A DNA stretch of 64,000 nt from contig JAJZEE010000001.1 of assembly GCA_021805735.1 (NCBI GenBank), positions 33,699 to 97,698 on the forward strand. Reading direction: 5' to 3'. This document shows, one piece after another, positions 30,338 through 39,660 of the stretch (the first letter of the stretch is position 1; every line of letters starts with the position of its first letter). This DNA is from Bacillota bacterium (GTDB lineage Bacteria; Bacillota; Bacilli; Alicyclobacillales; SLC66). The translations under genes and the position numbers were made by a program. The notes under the pieces are model-generated. The model was given only the letters and a program-made list of their open reading frames with translations, was not told the DNA's origin and ran no database searches.

Positions 30338-31643
30338 TCCACTGCGACCAAAGGCGTCAGGCGTCTCGGACTATAGCTCAGAATTGATCCCGGAACTGAT
30401 CGCCCTAGGCTTACAAATCGACGTGTTTATCGATAATGGCTACGAGGTTGACCCTGCGGTGCGTGAATTGCCTTGCGTCATCTATCCGGTGAGCGATTAT
30501 GAACGCCAGGCTGACAGTCTTCGTTACGATGTGAATCTATACCATATGGGAAACAACGTGCAATATCACGACTATATCTATCGGCAGTCGCTGGAACATC
30601 CAGGTGTCGTTGTTTTTCATGACTACGCGTTGCACCACCTGCTCGCTGAGCGAACCATCGCCATCGCTGACAGGAACGCGTATCGGCGCGAGATTGAAGC
30701 CCAGTATGGACCGCGACTCGCGGCGCTCATTCCCTACACGCTGACGGGTGTACTGCCGCCGCTTTGGGAGGCGTACTCCATGGAGTTCCCCGCCAACAAA
30801 CTCCTCCTCTCCACCATGCAGGGGGCCATTGTCCATTCGCAGTTTGTCGCGAGCCGTTTGCGCGCGGACGGGTACAGGGGGCCGGTGGAAGTTGTGCCGA
30901 TGCTTGGGCGGGCAAGCGAAAGTTCCGGCACAGGGGCGCTGCGAGCGAGAGAGAGTTTGGGCATTGACGCCGCCGACTTGGTGTTTGGATCGTTTGGTTT
31001 CCTATCCGCGGCCAAGCGGCCTCTGGCGATTCTTAACGCTTTCGCCCGTATTCGTTCCTCACTCCCGCCGTTTCAGGTCTTCTTTGTTGGATCGCAGGTT
31101 GACGCCGTCGATTACGCGGCGGAAGTGCAGAAACGCGGCCTGCAAGATGTGGTGGTGTTCACGGGACCCGTCTCGTCTGGGGATTTCGCCGACTATCTCG
31201 CTGCCTGCGACGTCTGTCTGAATCTGCGATATCCCACTCAGGGAGAGACCTCTGCGACACTGATTCGAGCCTTGGCGCAAGGCAAACCGATCATAACATC
31301 TGATATAGGAAGTTTCTCTGAGTACCCTGGTGACTTTGTACGTCGTCTGCCGGTGAACGGGAACGAGGTCGAGGCGCTTTGCGAAGCGCTGCTGGACATG
31401 GCGAGTGATCGCCGACGACTCGTGGAGATGGGCCGGAGCGCTCGTGAATACGCGCTCTCGAAGCACTCTGGCGCGAGGGCCGGGCGCCTTTATACGGATT
31501 TTCTTGTCGCTGTGGCGAAGATCTCGGAACAGGCGCGACTGTGGCGACCACATGTAACGAGATTGGCGCGCTCGCATGATCCGGGCCGACTCGACGAAGA
31601 GATAGACCGCTTGGCAAAATCATTGGCAAGGAGTTTCCCATGA
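30318..31643 (+). CDS. Glycosyltransferase family 4 protein
   Basis: 'MRIAYFSPLRPKASGVSDYSSELIPEL', 'YPTQGETSATLIRALAQGKPIITSDIGSFSEYP'. Confidence 0.9.
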   Translation: MRIAYFSPLRPKASGVSDYSSELIPELIALGLQIDVFIDNGYEVDPAVRELPCVIYPVSDYERQADSLRYDVNLYHMGNNVQYHDYIYRQSLEHPGVVVFHDYALHHLLAERTIAIADRNAYRREIEAQYGPRLAALIPYTLTGVLPPLWEAYSMEFPANKLLLSTMQGAIVHSQFVASRLRADGYRGPVEVVPMLGRASESSGTGALRARESLGIDAADLVFGSFGFLSAAKRPLAILNAFARIRSSLPPFQVFFVGSQVDAVDYAAEVQKRGLQDVVVFTGPVSSGDFADYLAACDVCLNLRYPTQGETSATLIRALAQGKPIITSDIGSFSEYPGDFVRRLPVNGNEVEALCEALLDMASDRRRLVEMGRSAREYALSKHSGARAGRLYTDFLVAVAKISEQARLWRPHVTRLARSHDPGRLDEEIDRLAKSLARSFP

Positions 31644-32413
31644 GCCGTTTGTTTGAAGTCTATACATACAGGCAGATGCTTCTGAGTATGATCAGGACGG
31701 ATCTGCGAACCCGGTATAAGGGATCTTTTCTGGGCTTTCTGTGGACGTTCGTCAATCCACTCTTGCAGTTGTTGGTGTACACCCTGATTTTCACCCAGAT
31801 TTTGAAGACACAGATTCCCAAATATCCGGTATATCTATTTGTGGGACTGCTCTCGTGGACACTCTTTCAGACGGCCGTCCAAACGGGAACTGGCATCGTC
31901 AACCGTCAGGCCAATCTCGTGAAAAAAATCTACTTCCCCCGGGAGATTCTTCCTTTGGCGATTGTCGGCGGAGCGGCGGTCAATTATATTCTGTCGTTGC
32001 TGGTGCTGGTGCCGTTTATTCTGCTTGAACACGTTCCGCTGTCGTGGCCGCTGGTGTATTTGCCTGTCATTTTGCTGGCGCAGGTTTTCGTTTCGCTGGG
32101 CTTCGCATTTGTGTTTTCGGCGCTCAATGTATTTTTCCGGGATCTCGAGCACATTATCGGCATTTTTATGATGCTCTGGTTTTACTGTACCCCCATCGTC
32201 TACAAACTGAGCGCTATACCTCCGAAGGATCAGATCTGGCTGGAATGGAATCCGATGACTCCGATCACAGTGGCGTATCAGCGTATCTTTTACCAATCGG
32301 CGTCACCTAGTGTGACGAACCTGCTGTTGGTCTTGCTCGAAGGCGTCCTGATGACCGTCGTCGGTTGGGCTGTCTACTATCGATTGAGCCGCCGGTTTGC
32401 AGAGGAGATTTGA
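31640..32413 (+). CDS. ABC-2 type polysaccharide export permease (Wzm/TagG-like)
   Basis: 'LLSMIRTDLRTRYKGSFLGFLWTFVNPLLQLLVYTLIFTQIL'. Confidence 0.94.
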   Translation: MSRLFEVYTYRQMLLSMIRTDLRTRYKGSFLGFLWTFVNPLLQLLVYTLIFTQILKTQIPKYPVYLFVGLLSWTLFQTAVQTGTGIVNRQANLVKKIYFPREILPLAIVGGAAVNYILSLLVLVPFILLEHVPLSWPLVYLPVILLAQVFVSLGFAFVFSALNVFFRDLEHIIGIFMMLWFYCTPIVYKLSAIPPKDQIWLEWNPMTPITVAYQRIFYQSASPSVTNLLLVLLEGVLMTVVGWAVYYRLSRRFAEEI

Positions 32414-32418
32414 GACCC

Positions 32419-33756
32419 ATGCCATCATTTGCGATTGAGATGCGGAATGTCACAAAGGATTTCAAGATTTATCACGAAAAAAACACGACATTAAAGGAAC
32501 GTGTGGTGTACCGCGGGCGCGAGCGGTTTACCAGGTTTCGCGCTGTCGATGGGGTTTCGCTTGAGGTTGCGCATGGCGCCGTTGTCGGGTTGATTGGGCG
32601 TAACGGTTCCGGGAAGAGCACACTGCTTAAACTGGCGACGCGCATTCTCTATCCTGATACGGGTGTGGTGCGGGTGCAGGGGAAGGTGTCGAGTCTGCTG
32701 GAACTGGGGGCAGGTTTTCATCCGGACTTCACGGGGCGGGAGAACATCTACATGAATGCGTCCATCATGGGATTTACACGTCGCGAGATTACGCGGCGGA
32801 TCGACGACATAGTCGCTTTTTCGGAACTCGGCAGCTTCATCGACAATCCGGTGCGGGGCTATTCGTCCGGCATGTATACGCGACTCGCTTTTTCGATCGC
32901 CATCAATGTAGAGCCCGACATTTTGCTGTTGGATGAGGTGCTTGCGGTCGGTGATTTCAATTTTCAGCAGAAATGTCTGAATCGGATCCGCGAGTTCAAA
33001 GAGCAGGGCAAAACGATTATGATTGTATCCCACGATCTGTCGGCCATCGAACGTTTATGCGATACCGTAGTCTGGATGGATTCGGGGAAAATCCGCATGG
33101 TGGGCAACCCGGTGGAGACTGTCCGTTCATATCTGGAATTTGCGGAGACGCATACAAGCCTACGTGACATTGATGATTCGGCAGTGTCTGGCAACGGCCA
33201 AGTATCAGCAGCGATCGATCACACGGAAGTCGGGAACGATCAGCCGCAAAGTTCAGATCACGCGCATGATCGTTCACCAACCCACGCGTCCGCAGCTGAT
33301 GCATTGGAAAAAGAGGCTGACGCACAACAAGTGCGCTGGGGCAACAAGAGTGTGGAAATCAGCGACACTTGGCTGGAGGTCAGCAGCCAACGGGCGACTC
33401 TCATTCACTCGGGCGACCCTGTGCATGTCTTTATGTCGTACAGACGATGGGCGGACGTGACTGACTCTGTATTTGGCATCGGTATATTTGCTCTTGACGG
33501 CACTCAGATATACGGAACGAACACGTTTATCGATCGCGCGCAACTCGGAGAACTCGGCGAATCAGGGATGATCCGCTGCATGATTGACGCGATGAACTTG
33601 GTGGAGGGACGATACTGGGTTGACGTGGCGGTTCATCACATCGATGGACAGCCGTATGATTACCAGCGCAAAGCACTGTATTTTGACGTGCGGTCGCCGA
33701 TTAAAGATGTGGGTTTCGCGCGTTTGCCGCATAGCTGGCGTCATGAGAGTGGATGA
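32419..33756 (+). CDS. Polysaccharide ABC transporter ATP-binding protein with Wzt-type C-terminal domain
   Basis: Walker A 'GLIGRNGSGKSTLLKL', 'YSSGMYTRLAFSIAINVEPDILLLDEVLAVGD'; C-terminal beta domain 'VEISDTWLEVSSQRATLIHSGDPVHVFMSYR'. Confidence 0.94.
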   Translation: MPSFAIEMRNVTKDFKIYHEKNTTLKERVVYRGRERFTRFRAVDGVSLEVAHGAVVGLIGRNGSGKSTLLKLATRILYPDTGVVRVQGKVSSLLELGAGFHPDFTGRENIYMNASIMGFTRREITRRIDDIVAFSELGSFIDNPVRGYSSGMYTRLAFSIAINVEPDILLLDEVLAVGDFNFQQKCLNRIREFKEQGKTIMIVSHDLSAIERLCDTVVWMDSGKIRMVGNPVETVRSYLEFAETHTSLRDIDDSAVSGNGQVSAAIDHTEVGNDQPQSSDHAHDRSPTHASAADALEKEADAQQVRWGNKSVEISDTWLEVSSQRATLIHSGDPVHVFMSYRRWADVTDSVFGIGIFALDGTQIYGTNTFIDRAQLGELGESGMIRCMIDAMNLVEGRYWVDVAVHHIDGQPYDYQRKALYFDVRSPIKDVGFARLPHSWRHESG

Positions 33757-33802
33757 TTCGGCGCGGCGGCGCGGATAAGCTGGTTGTTGCGGAGGTGATG
33801 GG

Positions 33803-34933
33803 TTGCGCATCGGGATTGAGGTTCGAAGCATGTTGGGTGCGAAGACCGGCATTGGTTATTATACACAACAAATTTTGCTGTCATGGTTGAACCATCATCA
33901 GGAACATGAATACATACTTTATACTCCGGAACCCGTCGATTTCCCGCTGGAAGCTCCCAACTGGCGGATGCGTATGCGCAACGCGCGGCCTGGAGCTCTT
34001 TGGGTCCAAAAAGTACTGCCTGGTTTGTTATTCGAAGATAAACCCGATATTTTTTGGGGCCCCAACTACGCCGTTCCGATTCTTCGACCGTTGTCAACGC
34101 GGATGGCGATGACCATCCACGATCTGGCCGTCTTTACCTATCCGAGTACGATGATGTTTAGAACCCTCCTTCATAATCGTGTTGGTGTACCGATATACGC
34201 GCCGTTGTGCGACGCTATCTTTTCCGTATCTATGGCAACCAGGTCCGATATCGTCGCCCATATTCCCGTTGACAGCGACCGCGTTCACGTGACACCCCTG
34301 GCTCCGAGGGAACATTTCGGGCAACCCGTTGACGCGTTCGCGATGGAGCGTGTGCGCGACCGATATGGCTTGGGGTCGGGCCCTTACATTCTAAGTGTGG
34401 GGTCGCTTGAACCACGCAAAAACATCGGTCGACTGGTCGCCGCGTATGAGCGTCTGATTGCCGAATCCAGTGATGATGTGAAACTGGTTCTGGTTGGGCA
34501 AAAAGCGTGGAAGTCAGACGCGCTTTTCGAATCGATTCAGCGCAGTTCCGCTTATGACAGGATCATTCTCACCGGCTATGTGGACGACCTGGACATGCCC
34601 GCTCTCTATGCGGGAGCGACTGTGTTTGTGTATCCCTCACTCTATGAGGGGTTCGGTCTCCCGATTATCGAGGCGATGGCGGCCGGTGTTCCAGTCATCA
34701 CGTCAGGAGTATCCTCCATGCCCGAGGTTGCGGGGAGCGCAGCTTTGTTGGTTAATCCGCTCCATGTTGCAGACATCACACAGGCTTTGCGTCGCGTTCT
34801 TGCGGATGCAACATTGCGGCAGCAGATGCGCAGTCAATCGCTTCAGCGGGCTCAGGAGTTCAGTTGGCGCACGACGGCAGACAGAACCATGAAGGGGCTG
34901 GTGGATTGTGTCGAACCAAGAGGACAGTCGTGA
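33803..34933 (+). CDS. Glycosyltransferase family 4 protein
   Basis: 'YILSVGSLEPRKNIGRLVAAYERL', 'VFVYPSLYEGFGLPIIEAMAAGVPVITSGVSSMPEVAG'. Confidence 0.95.
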   Translation: MRIGIEVRSMLGAKTGIGYYTQQILLSWLNHHQEHEYILYTPEPVDFPLEAPNWRMRMRNARPGALWVQKVLPGLLFEDKPDIFWGPNYAVPILRPLSTRMAMTIHDLAVFTYPSTMMFRTLLHNRVGVPIYAPLCDAIFSVSMATRSDIVAHIPVDSDRVHVTPLAPREHFGQPVDAFAMERVRDRYGLGSGPYILSVGSLEPRKNIGRLVAAYERLIAESSDDVKLVLVGQKAWKSDALFESIQRSSAYDRIILTGYVDDLDMPALYAGATVFVYPSLYEGFGLPIIEAMAAGVPVITSGVSSMPEVAGSAALLVNPLHVADITQALRRVLADATLRQQMRSQSLQRAQEFSWRTTADRTMKGLVDCVEPRGQS

Positions 34934-36329
34934 TCTGGAGATAGAACTGCTGCGGTTAATGGAAGAACATTTTACTCAACTCGCCGACTACGGTCGTCGC
35001 CACTTTCAGGGTCAGGAACCGCCATCGCAATATCGGCCGTACGAGATGCATGACAATATCGGTCGCACCAATGCGCTATGGTATGTGGATCCAAACTTTC
35101 TGATTGAGCGCGGACGGGGCGTTAGCGGCGGCTTGCGTCACTTGCTCAAACGCATTGTTCGCAAGGCGGTGTTTTGGCGGGAACGGGCGGTATGGGGACA
35201 GCAGAGTGACTTTAACGGGGCTGTGGTACGAACATTGAACCAGTTAGGTGAGTTTACTCTCGATGTTCAGGGGCGATTCGCGAGGGCCGAAGAGAATTGG
35301 GAAAACGATCTCGTCAAAAGTTCACGTCAGTTGCGTATCGCTATGGTGGAGTTTGTCAAAGACTTGGGCGGAATAAAGCGTGATCTTCCGGTTTGGCGAC
35401 GAGACATGGAACAAGCGTTGCGCGACATCGCTGAACGACTCGACGGATTGGAGCGGCGGGAAGACGGGTTGCAACATCGATTTGCTGCAACGGAGCAGTT
35501 GCATGCCATGCAGGTCGGTCAACTGACGGATACCGTACAGGAGATGCAGTTGGAGATTCGTGAGGTGCGGGAGCTGCATCACAGTCATGATGGACGAGTC
35601 GACAGCGTTTCTCCGGATACCGCCGTCGATTCTGCGGTCCGTTCGTCCGATGTATTTGATTATCTCGGATTTGAAAACATGTTTCGCGGTTCGATCGAAC
35701 TAATTCGGGAACGTCAACGGGCCCATCTGGATTACCTGCCATCGTACGGACGGGCGATTGACCTCGGTTGCGGTCGGGGGGAAATGCTGACCCTGCTGCT
35801 GGAACACGGGTTGGATGCTGTGGGTGTCGATGCCAATCCCGATATGATTCAAACGTGCGTCGAGCAAGGTCTCCCGGTCCTTCAGGAAGATATGATGCGG
35901 TATCTGGAATCACTTGATGATCGTTCAGTTGCGGTAATCACAATCTGTCAGGTGGTTGAACATCTACCCAGTGAGATGCTGTTTGAACTGATTGAGACAT
36001 GTTACAGGAAACTTCATCGCGATGGTGTGCTATTGATCGAAACACCAAACCCCACATCATTGTCCATTTTTTATGGCGCATTTTATATGGATTTTACTCA
36101 CGTGCGGCCTGTTCACCCGCAGAGCCTTGAATTTCTCTGCAAGTCCAAAGGATTTTCGGAAGTGGTCGTTCACTTCATCTCGAAGATCAACGATGATGAC
36201 CACGTGCCGCGTTTAAAGATTGAAGGGCCAAATATTGACCAGTTTAATGAAGGCCTGCAACGTCTTAATGAACGGCTGTACGGCTATCAGGATTATGTGA
36301 TTGTCGCGAAAAAACGTATGGGGGCGTAG
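34908..36329 (+). CDS. Class I SAM-dependent methyltransferase with N-terminal coiled coil
   Basis: 'RAIDLGCGRGEMLTLLLEHGLDAVGVDANPDMI', 'EHLPSEMLFELIETCYRKLHRDGVLLIETPNP'. Confidence 0.92.
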   Translation: MSNQEDSRDLEIELLRLMEEHFTQLADYGRRHFQGQEPPSQYRPYEMHDNIGRTNALWYVDPNFLIERGRGVSGGLRHLLKRIVRKAVFWRERAVWGQQSDFNGAVVRTLNQLGEFTLDVQGRFARAEENWENDLVKSSRQLRIAMVEFVKDLGGIKRDLPVWRRDMEQALRDIAERLDGLERREDGLQHRFAATEQLHAMQVGQLTDTVQEMQLEIREVRELHHSHDGRVDSVSPDTAVDSAVRSSDVFDYLGFENMFRGSIELIRERQRAHLDYLPSYGRAIDLGCGRGEMLTLLLEHGLDAVGVDANPDMIQTCVEQGLPVLQEDMMRYLESLDDRSVAVITICQVVEHLPSEMLFELIETCYRKLHRDGVLLIETPNPTSLSIFYGAFYMDFTHVRPVHPQSLEFLCKSKGFSEVVVHFISKINDDDHVPRLKIEGPNIDQFNEGLQRLNERLYGYQDYVIVAKKRMGA

Positions 36330-36331
36330 CC

Positions 36332-37369
36332 GTGGAACGGGTGGCTGTATGTACCGCGCAGGTTCCTTTTATGCGGGGCGGAGCGGAAGTTCTGGCCGAT
36401 GCCCTGGTATCAGAATTGAAGGTGCGCGGATTTGATCCAGTGTTGGTACAACTTCCATTTAAATGGTACCCAATTGATGGCATCATGTCACACGCCATAG
36501 CCTGGCGACTGGTGGATCTGACCGAAAGCGATGGGAGAAGGATTGACAGGGTTATATGCACAAAATTTCCATCATACGGAGTCAAACATCCAAATAAGGT
36601 AACATGGCTTGTTCATCAACATAGACCTGCCTACGATCTGTTTGGAGGGGAACTCAGCGATTTCAGGGATGACCCTGAGGGCAGAAAAGTACGCGATGCC
36701 ATTATGGCCTACGACACACGTACGTTAAGTGAATCACGCTATGTTTACGCCATCTCCGATAATGTCGCCAAACGTCTACGACAGTACAACGGTCTGGAGA
36801 GTGTTACGCTGTATCCGCCACCGCAGTTCGTCGGAAGGTATGACTGCAAGACTTCGGAAGGTTATATTTTGTATGTGGGTCGGCTGGACGCTCTTAAGAG
36901 GATTGATCTGCTGCTTGATGCGCTTGCCTTGGGCCAGAGTAGGGTACAGTGTATTATCGCGGGCGAAGGGAAACAAAGGAGAATGCTCGAGAGCAAAGCC
37001 AAGGAGTTAGGCATAACCGATCGCGTCAAGTTTGTGGGATTCGTGGACGACGACAGCGTGATTCGGTACTACGCACATGCCGCCGCCGTCTATTACGCGC
37101 CTTTGGACGAGGACTACGGATATGCCACTATAGAGGCGATGTTGTCAGGAAAGCCTGTCATAACGACTCATGATGCGGGAGGAGTTCTTGAATTCGTCAG
37201 GGATCAGGAGACTGGTTTAGTTGGTACTTCCGACCCACGAAGCGTGGCAGACATGATTGACTATGCTGCGACTCATCCGGCGGAAATGGCGGCTTTCGGG
37301 AGACGGGCGCAAAAATTCGTACAAGGGCTATCTTGGGATAACACGATCGCAGAGCTCATGAAACCGTAG
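36332..37369 (+). CDS. Glycosyltransferase family 4 protein
   Basis: 'GYILYVGRLDALKRIDLLLDALAL', 'DEDYGYATIEAMLSGKPVITTHDAGGVLEFV'; GTG start. Confidence 0.94.
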   Translation: MERVAVCTAQVPFMRGGAEVLADALVSELKVRGFDPVLVQLPFKWYPIDGIMSHAIAWRLVDLTESDGRRIDRVICTKFPSYGVKHPNKVTWLVHQHRPAYDLFGGELSDFRDDPEGRKVRDAIMAYDTRTLSESRYVYAISDNVAKRLRQYNGLESVTLYPPPQFVGRYDCKTSEGYILYVGRLDALKRIDLLLDALALGQSRVQCIIAGEGKQRRMLESKAKELGITDRVKFVGFVDDDSVIRYYAHAAAVYYAPLDEDYGYATIEAMLSGKPVITTHDAGGVLEFVRDQETGLVGTSDPRSVADMIDYAATHPAEMAAFGRRAQKFVQGLSWDNTIAELMKP

Positions 37370-37380
37370 GGGGAACGATC

Positions 37381-38643
37381 ATGAAAATCGCCGTATTTTC
37401 TCCGTTGCCTCCTCTAAAATCAGGGATCGCGGATTATAACGCCGATCTTTTGCCAGCATTGCGAGCTCTTGGCGTCGCCGTGGACGTGTTCGTTCCTCCT
37501 GGTTATTCATTGAAGGAGCAGGCGGCTGCTCTTGAGGAAACGAGTGAGCTATGTTCTCACAGTCTTTGTACGACTGAACGCATGGTGAAGTACGACGCCA
37601 TACTGTATCACATAGGGAACAATGCGACTTATCATGAGTATATGGTGAGCACTCTCGCTGCTTTTCCAGGAATTGTAGTGTTCCATGATTACTCAGTGCA
37701 TCACCTGATGGCCGCGCTGACGGTTGAGCGAAATTTGCACGACGACTATTTGCGAGAACTTGAACGTCAGTACGGACTGCCGGCAGCATACCGCGCTCTC
37801 CTTGCGATGCTGGGTCGAAGCAATAAGACTCTATGGAATGAACCGCTGCAGTATCCGGCCAATGCGCGCGTCCTGGAGCACGCAACGGCTGTCATCACCC
37901 ATTCGGAGTTTGTCGCCGATCTGGTAAGAAAGAACGGTTTTGTAAAGCCTGTGTTCGTCGTGCCGCATTATGCCATACAACCCGATGATGTTGCGGACGA
38001 AGATCATTTGAGAGAACAGATTGGTTTGTCCGAACATGAACTGGTTTTGGCGTCCTTTGGTTTTATGACAAGAGCAAAACAGATTGAGGGTGTCTTGACG
38101 ACGTTGCGTCTCATGCACTCGGAACTCCGGGACAGTGGGATTTCCTGGCGCTATCTGATCGTTGGGGAGGTAGCGCCGGATTATCCCTTAAGAGCGCTGG
38201 TGGCGGATTTGCACCTAGAGGAACGAGTGGTATTCACTGATTACGTGGACATGGCGGCGTTCAACAGGTATCTGCGGATTACGGATGTGTGTATCAATTT
38301 GCGGTACCCTACATACGGTGAGTCGTCAGGCACGTTAGCCAGAATGCTCGGAATGGGAAAGGCTGTGATTGTCAGCCGGATTGGCAGTTTTGCGGAGTTT
38401 CCGGATGGCGTTGTTCATAAGGTGCCGATCAATGATGCTGGCCATGTTGAACTGCAACAGGCATTGCGTAAGTTACTGTTCGATTCTTCCTACAGGGTGC
38501 AACTGGGCGCCAGAGCGGCCGAGTTTGCGGAAGCAGAGTTGGGCATTGTCAAGGCAGCAAAGGGATATATCGAGGCTATTAACCAGAGTGAAGGCCTGAC
38601 GGACATAATCTTGAATATGGAAGGCCTGATGGAGACAATCTAG
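37381..38643 (+). CDS. Glycosyltransferase family 4 protein, paralog of the 30318 gene
   Basis: 'MKIAVFSPLPPLKSGIADYNADLLPAL', 'ILYHIGNNATYHEYM...GIVVFHDYSVHHLMA'. Confidence 0.9.
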   Translation: MKIAVFSPLPPLKSGIADYNADLLPALRALGVAVDVFVPPGYSLKEQAAALEETSELCSHSLCTTERMVKYDAILYHIGNNATYHEYMVSTLAAFPGIVVFHDYSVHHLMAALTVERNLHDDYLRELERQYGLPAAYRALLAMLGRSNKTLWNEPLQYPANARVLEHATAVITHSEFVADLVRKNGFVKPVFVVPHYAIQPDDVADEDHLREQIGLSEHELVLASFGFMTRAKQIEGVLTTLRLMHSELRDSGISWRYLIVGEVAPDYPLRALVADLHLEERVVFTDYVDMAAFNRYLRITDVCINLRYPTYGESSGTLARMLGMGKAVIVSRIGSFAEFPDGVVHKVPINDAGHVELQQALRKLLFDSSYRVQLGARAAEFAEAELGIVKAAKGYIEAINQSEGLTDIILNMEGLMETI

Positions 38644-38707
38644 GCGGGCTGTGATAGACTAAGCTCGTTGTTGAGCACACTATCTGTGAAGGGCAGGCTG
38701 ACTGAGC

Positions 38708-39286
38708 ATGAGCAAAAAAATGATCCTGGTTGTCGCGGTGGTAGGGCTAACGGCGTTCGGCGCCATAACGGGATGTGGAACGACTTCGGCGACGTCCGGC
38801 CCTGCTCCGGCGGCCGCGACAACAAGCACCGCCAGTGGCAATAATTCCCAATCACATGCGCAGCACGCAGGAACAGGTCAGAACAATGCATCAAGTGTTG
38901 CCAGCGCAATGCTGAACTTTAACACGTTATACGACGCAGCCAACCAGTATGTAACCAAGAACAAGAAGAATCTCTCAAATCTTTACCCTTTTTATCTTGA
39001 GCAGCATGGATATCTGTCCACCCACTTTGGGGGCTTTGCGAAATCGTCGCCCAAATTCAACTGGACAAAAAATGGCGGATGGGTGGGTCCATGGCCAGGG
39101 AAACAACTTCAATACGGAGTTGGCTATGTCACGACTTTAGCTGGCGCCACTCCAATCTTTGATCACTACAAACAGATCGCGAATAGGATCTACTTTCCTT
39201 ATCCACATGTGTTTTCTGCTGCGAGCGCGAAGTCGATGAACGCTAAGACCGAGGGCCAACTCCTGATTATCTTCCCAATGCCATAG
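38708..39286 (+). CDS. Putative lipoprotein
   Basis: Lipobox-like 'TAFGAITGCG' after hydrophobic signal; A/T/S-rich linker. Confidence 0.65.
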   Translation: MSKKMILVVAVVGLTAFGAITGCGTTSATSGPAPAAATTSTASGNNSQSHAQHAGTGQNNASSVASAMLNFNTLYDAANQYVTKNKKNLSNLYPFYLEQHGYLSTHFGGFAKSSPKFNWTKNGGWVGPWPGKQLQYGVGYVTTLAGATPIFDHYKQIANRIYFPYPHVFSAASAKSMNAKTEGQLLIIFPMP

Positions 39287-39660
39287 GTAGAATGTGCCGA
39301 CGCATTTTATGGGTATCGTTCTAGCTCTGTTCACGAGCGGCAACACGATCGGTCTGCCGACCAGTATGGCGATAGTTTGCGTCAGTGGTTTTCTCCTCAT
39401 GAACAGACAAGGGGAGACATCGCGAAGTGGGATGGTTATATTGGCGCTCCATTATTACTCATATTCGCCTATGACTAGGTGCGGCGACGGGGGGCTAACA
39501 TCTGAGTCAATTGAGCCATCTGTGCAATGGCAATGGCTGCGCTCGGCGCTAAAGTGGGAACGACGGGATCGTGCGAACCATGCTCGTTTTCGCATTTGGA
39601 CAACGGGGCGCAGTCTAGCAACTGTGCGGTTAAATTATGGTATAGTGGAATTATAGAAGC

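Noticed and set aside
39294-39656. 120-aa ORF between the lipoprotein and manC
   Set aside because: Composition and position suggest a chance ORF; the in-frame extension of the lipoprotein in another frame is more protein-like.
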